The position numbers and the translations under genes were made by a program. DNA of 15,190 nt from Rhizosphaericola sp047606825 (GTDB taxonomy: Bacteria > Bacteroidota > Bacteroidia > Chitinophagales > Chitinophagaceae), in contig JASGDY010000041.1 of NCBI GenBank assembly GCA_047606825.1, forward strand, positions 1 through 15,190. Direction: 5' to 3'. How positions within the stretch are numbered: position 1 is the first letter of the stretch; each line of letters begins with the position of its first letter. Below the pieces are notes generated by a model that saw only the letters and a program-made list of their open reading frames with translations, was not told the origin of the DNA and ran no database searches. Below are positions 14,028 to 15,190 of this stretch, piece after piece.

Positions 14028-14378
14028 ATGGCAAACAGCAATACACATAAGGACAACCTGCCGCTCAACGACGAATGGATCAGCCGTCTTTGGGAAAACC
14101 AACTTTCCAAAGAGGAAAAGGATCTGTTGTCCGCCAACACGGACGACAATACTTTGCTGGCCGATGCCCTGGAAGGACTAGAACAATACGCATCCATCGG
14201 CGATGCCAAAAAACAGGCGCACGACCTCAACCAACAACTCCTCGAACAACTTAAAACCAAACAGACAAAGAAAATACACCAGCCGATGCCCCTCTCCACT
14301 GTTGTATGGATTGCACTGGTTTTTATCCTCGTGATGGTCCTGTTGGGATATTATTTGATTAAAGTGAAAGGCTTATAG
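14028..14378 (+). CDS. Short single-pass membrane protein, probable anti-sigma partner
   Basis: A 116-residue protein. The ATG at 14028 follows the sigma stop with one base between (TAG-A-ATG). Residues 13-55 (DEWISRLWENQLSKEEKDLL, then LLADALEGLEQY) resemble the cytoplasmic start of Bacteroidota membrane anti-sigma-like proteins, where a motif like 'PFLADALEGY' is common. A charged helix (58-82) follows, and one transmembrane helix at about 91-110. Only IKVKGL remains after it, so the periplasmic sensor, carboxypeptidase-like or TonB-like domain usual in longer relatives is absent. The gene ends normally and the stop at 14378 is followed by the ubiE promoter region, so it may be a natural minimal form or an old truncation. 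The function as anti-sigma is inferred from position and N-terminal motif. Confidence 0.65.
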   Translation: MANSNTHKDNLPLNDEWISRLWENQLSKEEKDLLSANTDDNTLLADALEGLEQYASIGDAKKQAHDLNQQLLEQLKTKQTKKIHQPMPLSTVVWIALVFILVMVLLGYYLIKVKGL

Positions 14379-14426
14379 TTGCACATGGACGTAGGCATTT
14401 TTTCCTTTTTACTTTTTAAGTTACCC

Positions 14427-14434
14427 TATCTTTG
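14427..14434 (+). promoter_or_regulatory. Candidate -7 box for ubiE/menG (TATCTTTGCC)
   Basis: TATCTTTG is an exact TAnnTTTG box followed by CC and ends only 6 bases before the ATG at 14441. With transcription normally starting some 5-7 bases after the box, the mRNA would be leaderless or nearly so. No TTG -33 box is seen in the T-rich upstream sequence. Confidence 0.5.
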
Positions 14435-14440
14435 CCGCCT

Positions 14441-15187
14441 ATGGCCAAATTTGCACACGACGACATCAAGCCTTACCACAACAGCAACCTCAGCAAAAGC
14501 CAGCAAGTTGCGTCCATGTTTGACAATATTGCAGCTAAATACGACTTTCTGAACCATTTCCTGAGCATCGGCATCGATGTTAGCTGGCGCAGACATGCCT
14601 TGGACGAACTGAAATCCCTGCACCCGAAAAAAATGCTGGACGTAGCGACAGGTACGGGCGATGTCGCCATCATGGCGGCCAAAAGACTGAAACCACAGAC
14701 AATCGTCGGACTGGACCTTTCGGAAGGTATGCTGAACGTGGGAAAAGAAAAAATTGCCAAGGCTAAACTCGACCATATCATAGAAATGGTACAGGGTGAC
14801 AGCGAAAACCTGCCTTTTGAGGACAACACTTTTGACGCAGTGACCGTCTCTTTCGGCGTGCGTAATTTCCAGAACCTGGAAAAAGGACTGAAAGAAATGT
14901 ACCGCGTACTCCGACCGGGAGGCAAGTGTGTCATCGTCGAATTTTCCCGTCCCAAACAATCGTTTTTCAAAGGCATTTATAAACTGTACATGAATGTCGT
15001 AACACCCAATATCGGCAAAATGGTCTCCAGAAACTACGAAGCCTACGAATACCTCAACGAATCCGCCAAACACTTCCCGGACAGGTCCGACTTTGCCCAC
15101 ATCATGGACAGTTGCGGCTACACCGATACGCAATTTATCCCACAGACTATGGGCATCTGCTGCATCTACACGGGAGAAAAAAGATAA
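14441..15187 (+). CDS. ubiE: Demethylmenaquinone methyltransferase (UbiE/MenG family)
   Basis: A 248-residue class I SAM-dependent methyltransferase; complete, with the stop three bases before the window ends. The family opening MFDNIAAKYDFLNHFLSIGI (26-45) is followed by SAM motif I MLDVATGTGD (65-74), motif II VGLDLSEGML, QGDSENLPF (acidic loop), and the UbiE signature SFGVRNF (137-143) plus YRVLRPGGK (154-162). In Bacteroidota menaquinone is generally the only quinone, so the reaction is methylation of demethylmenaquinone, the last step of the pathway; menG is the more exact name by role. ATG 14441 is chosen over an in-frame TTG at 14432, which lies inside the promoter box. Confidence 0.95.
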   Translation: MAKFAHDDIKPYHNSNLSKSQQVASMFDNIAAKYDFLNHFLSIGIDVSWRRHALDELKSLHPKKMLDVATGTGDVAIMAAKRLKPQTIVGLDLSEGMLNVGKEKIAKAKLDHIIEMVQGDSENLPFEDNTFDAVTVSFGVRNFQNLEKGLKEMYRVLRPGGKCVIVEFSRPKQSFFKGIYKLYMNVVTPNIGKMVSRNYEAYEYLNESAKHFPDRSDFAHIMDSCGYTDTQFIPQTMGICCIYTGEKR

Positions 15188-15190
15188 AAC

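Noticed and set aside
1..15190. CRISPR arrays, tRNA/rRNA genes, defence islands, prophage or secondary-metabolite clusters
   Set aside because: No regularly spaced repeats, cloverleaf-like segments or marker genes of such systems were seen; most genes are housekeeping.

Overview
The window looks like chromosomal DNA from a Bacteroidota bacterium, probably of the Chitinophagaceae/Sphingobacteriia type (inference). The clues are: promoter -7 boxes of the form TAnnTTYG; almost no Shine-Dalgarno sequences; ECF sigma/anti-sigma pairs of the kind common in this phylum; an M20 deacylase next to argB; a short PabB overlapping a PabC-like lyase; and intergenic palindromic repeats. Most genes are ordinary housekeeping genes. 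I found no CRISPR array, rRNA, tRNA, prophage or recognisable defence system. No convincing new multi-gene system is visible. The most distinctive content is two ECF sigma modules, a set of interspersed palindromic elements, and the edge of an insertion sequence.

Layout. Positions 1-125 hold the left end of an IS1-like element, running off the window on the minus strand. Positions 143-3281 are a minus-strand operon: ECF sigma factor, membrane anti-sigma-like protein with HEAT-like repeats, and two secreted DUF4097-like (adhesin-type) proteins. A long perfect inverted repeat separates the last two genes. Divergent from it at 3456 lie argB and an ArgE/M20 N-acyl amino acid deacylase, separated by a palindromic repeat. 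A DUF4395 membrane protein (minus) follows, then a 460-base gene-poor stretch, and then pcrA/uvrD. A second copy of the same palindromic repeat comes next, followed by pabB-pabC (p-aminobenzoate/folate), deoC, and rnpA-yidD. Convergent to yidD is a C40 (NlpC/P60) peptidase. Divergent from that is a second ECF sigma gene with a short one-helix anti-sigma-like partner. The last gene is ubiE/menG, complete, three bases before the window ends.

How the genes work together. The first sigma module probably controls its own operon and answers an envelope signal: sigma factor in the cytoplasm, anti-sigma in the inner membrane, DUF4097 proteins exported. The second module has the same stop-N-ATG junction but an anti-sigma protein with almost nothing outside the membrane. 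argB and the deacylase belong to arginine synthesis, pabBC to folate synthesis, rnpA/yidD to tRNA maturation and membrane protein insertion, and menG to menaquinone synthesis. Five plus-strand genes share an extended -7 box, TAnnTTYGCC, close to their start codons.
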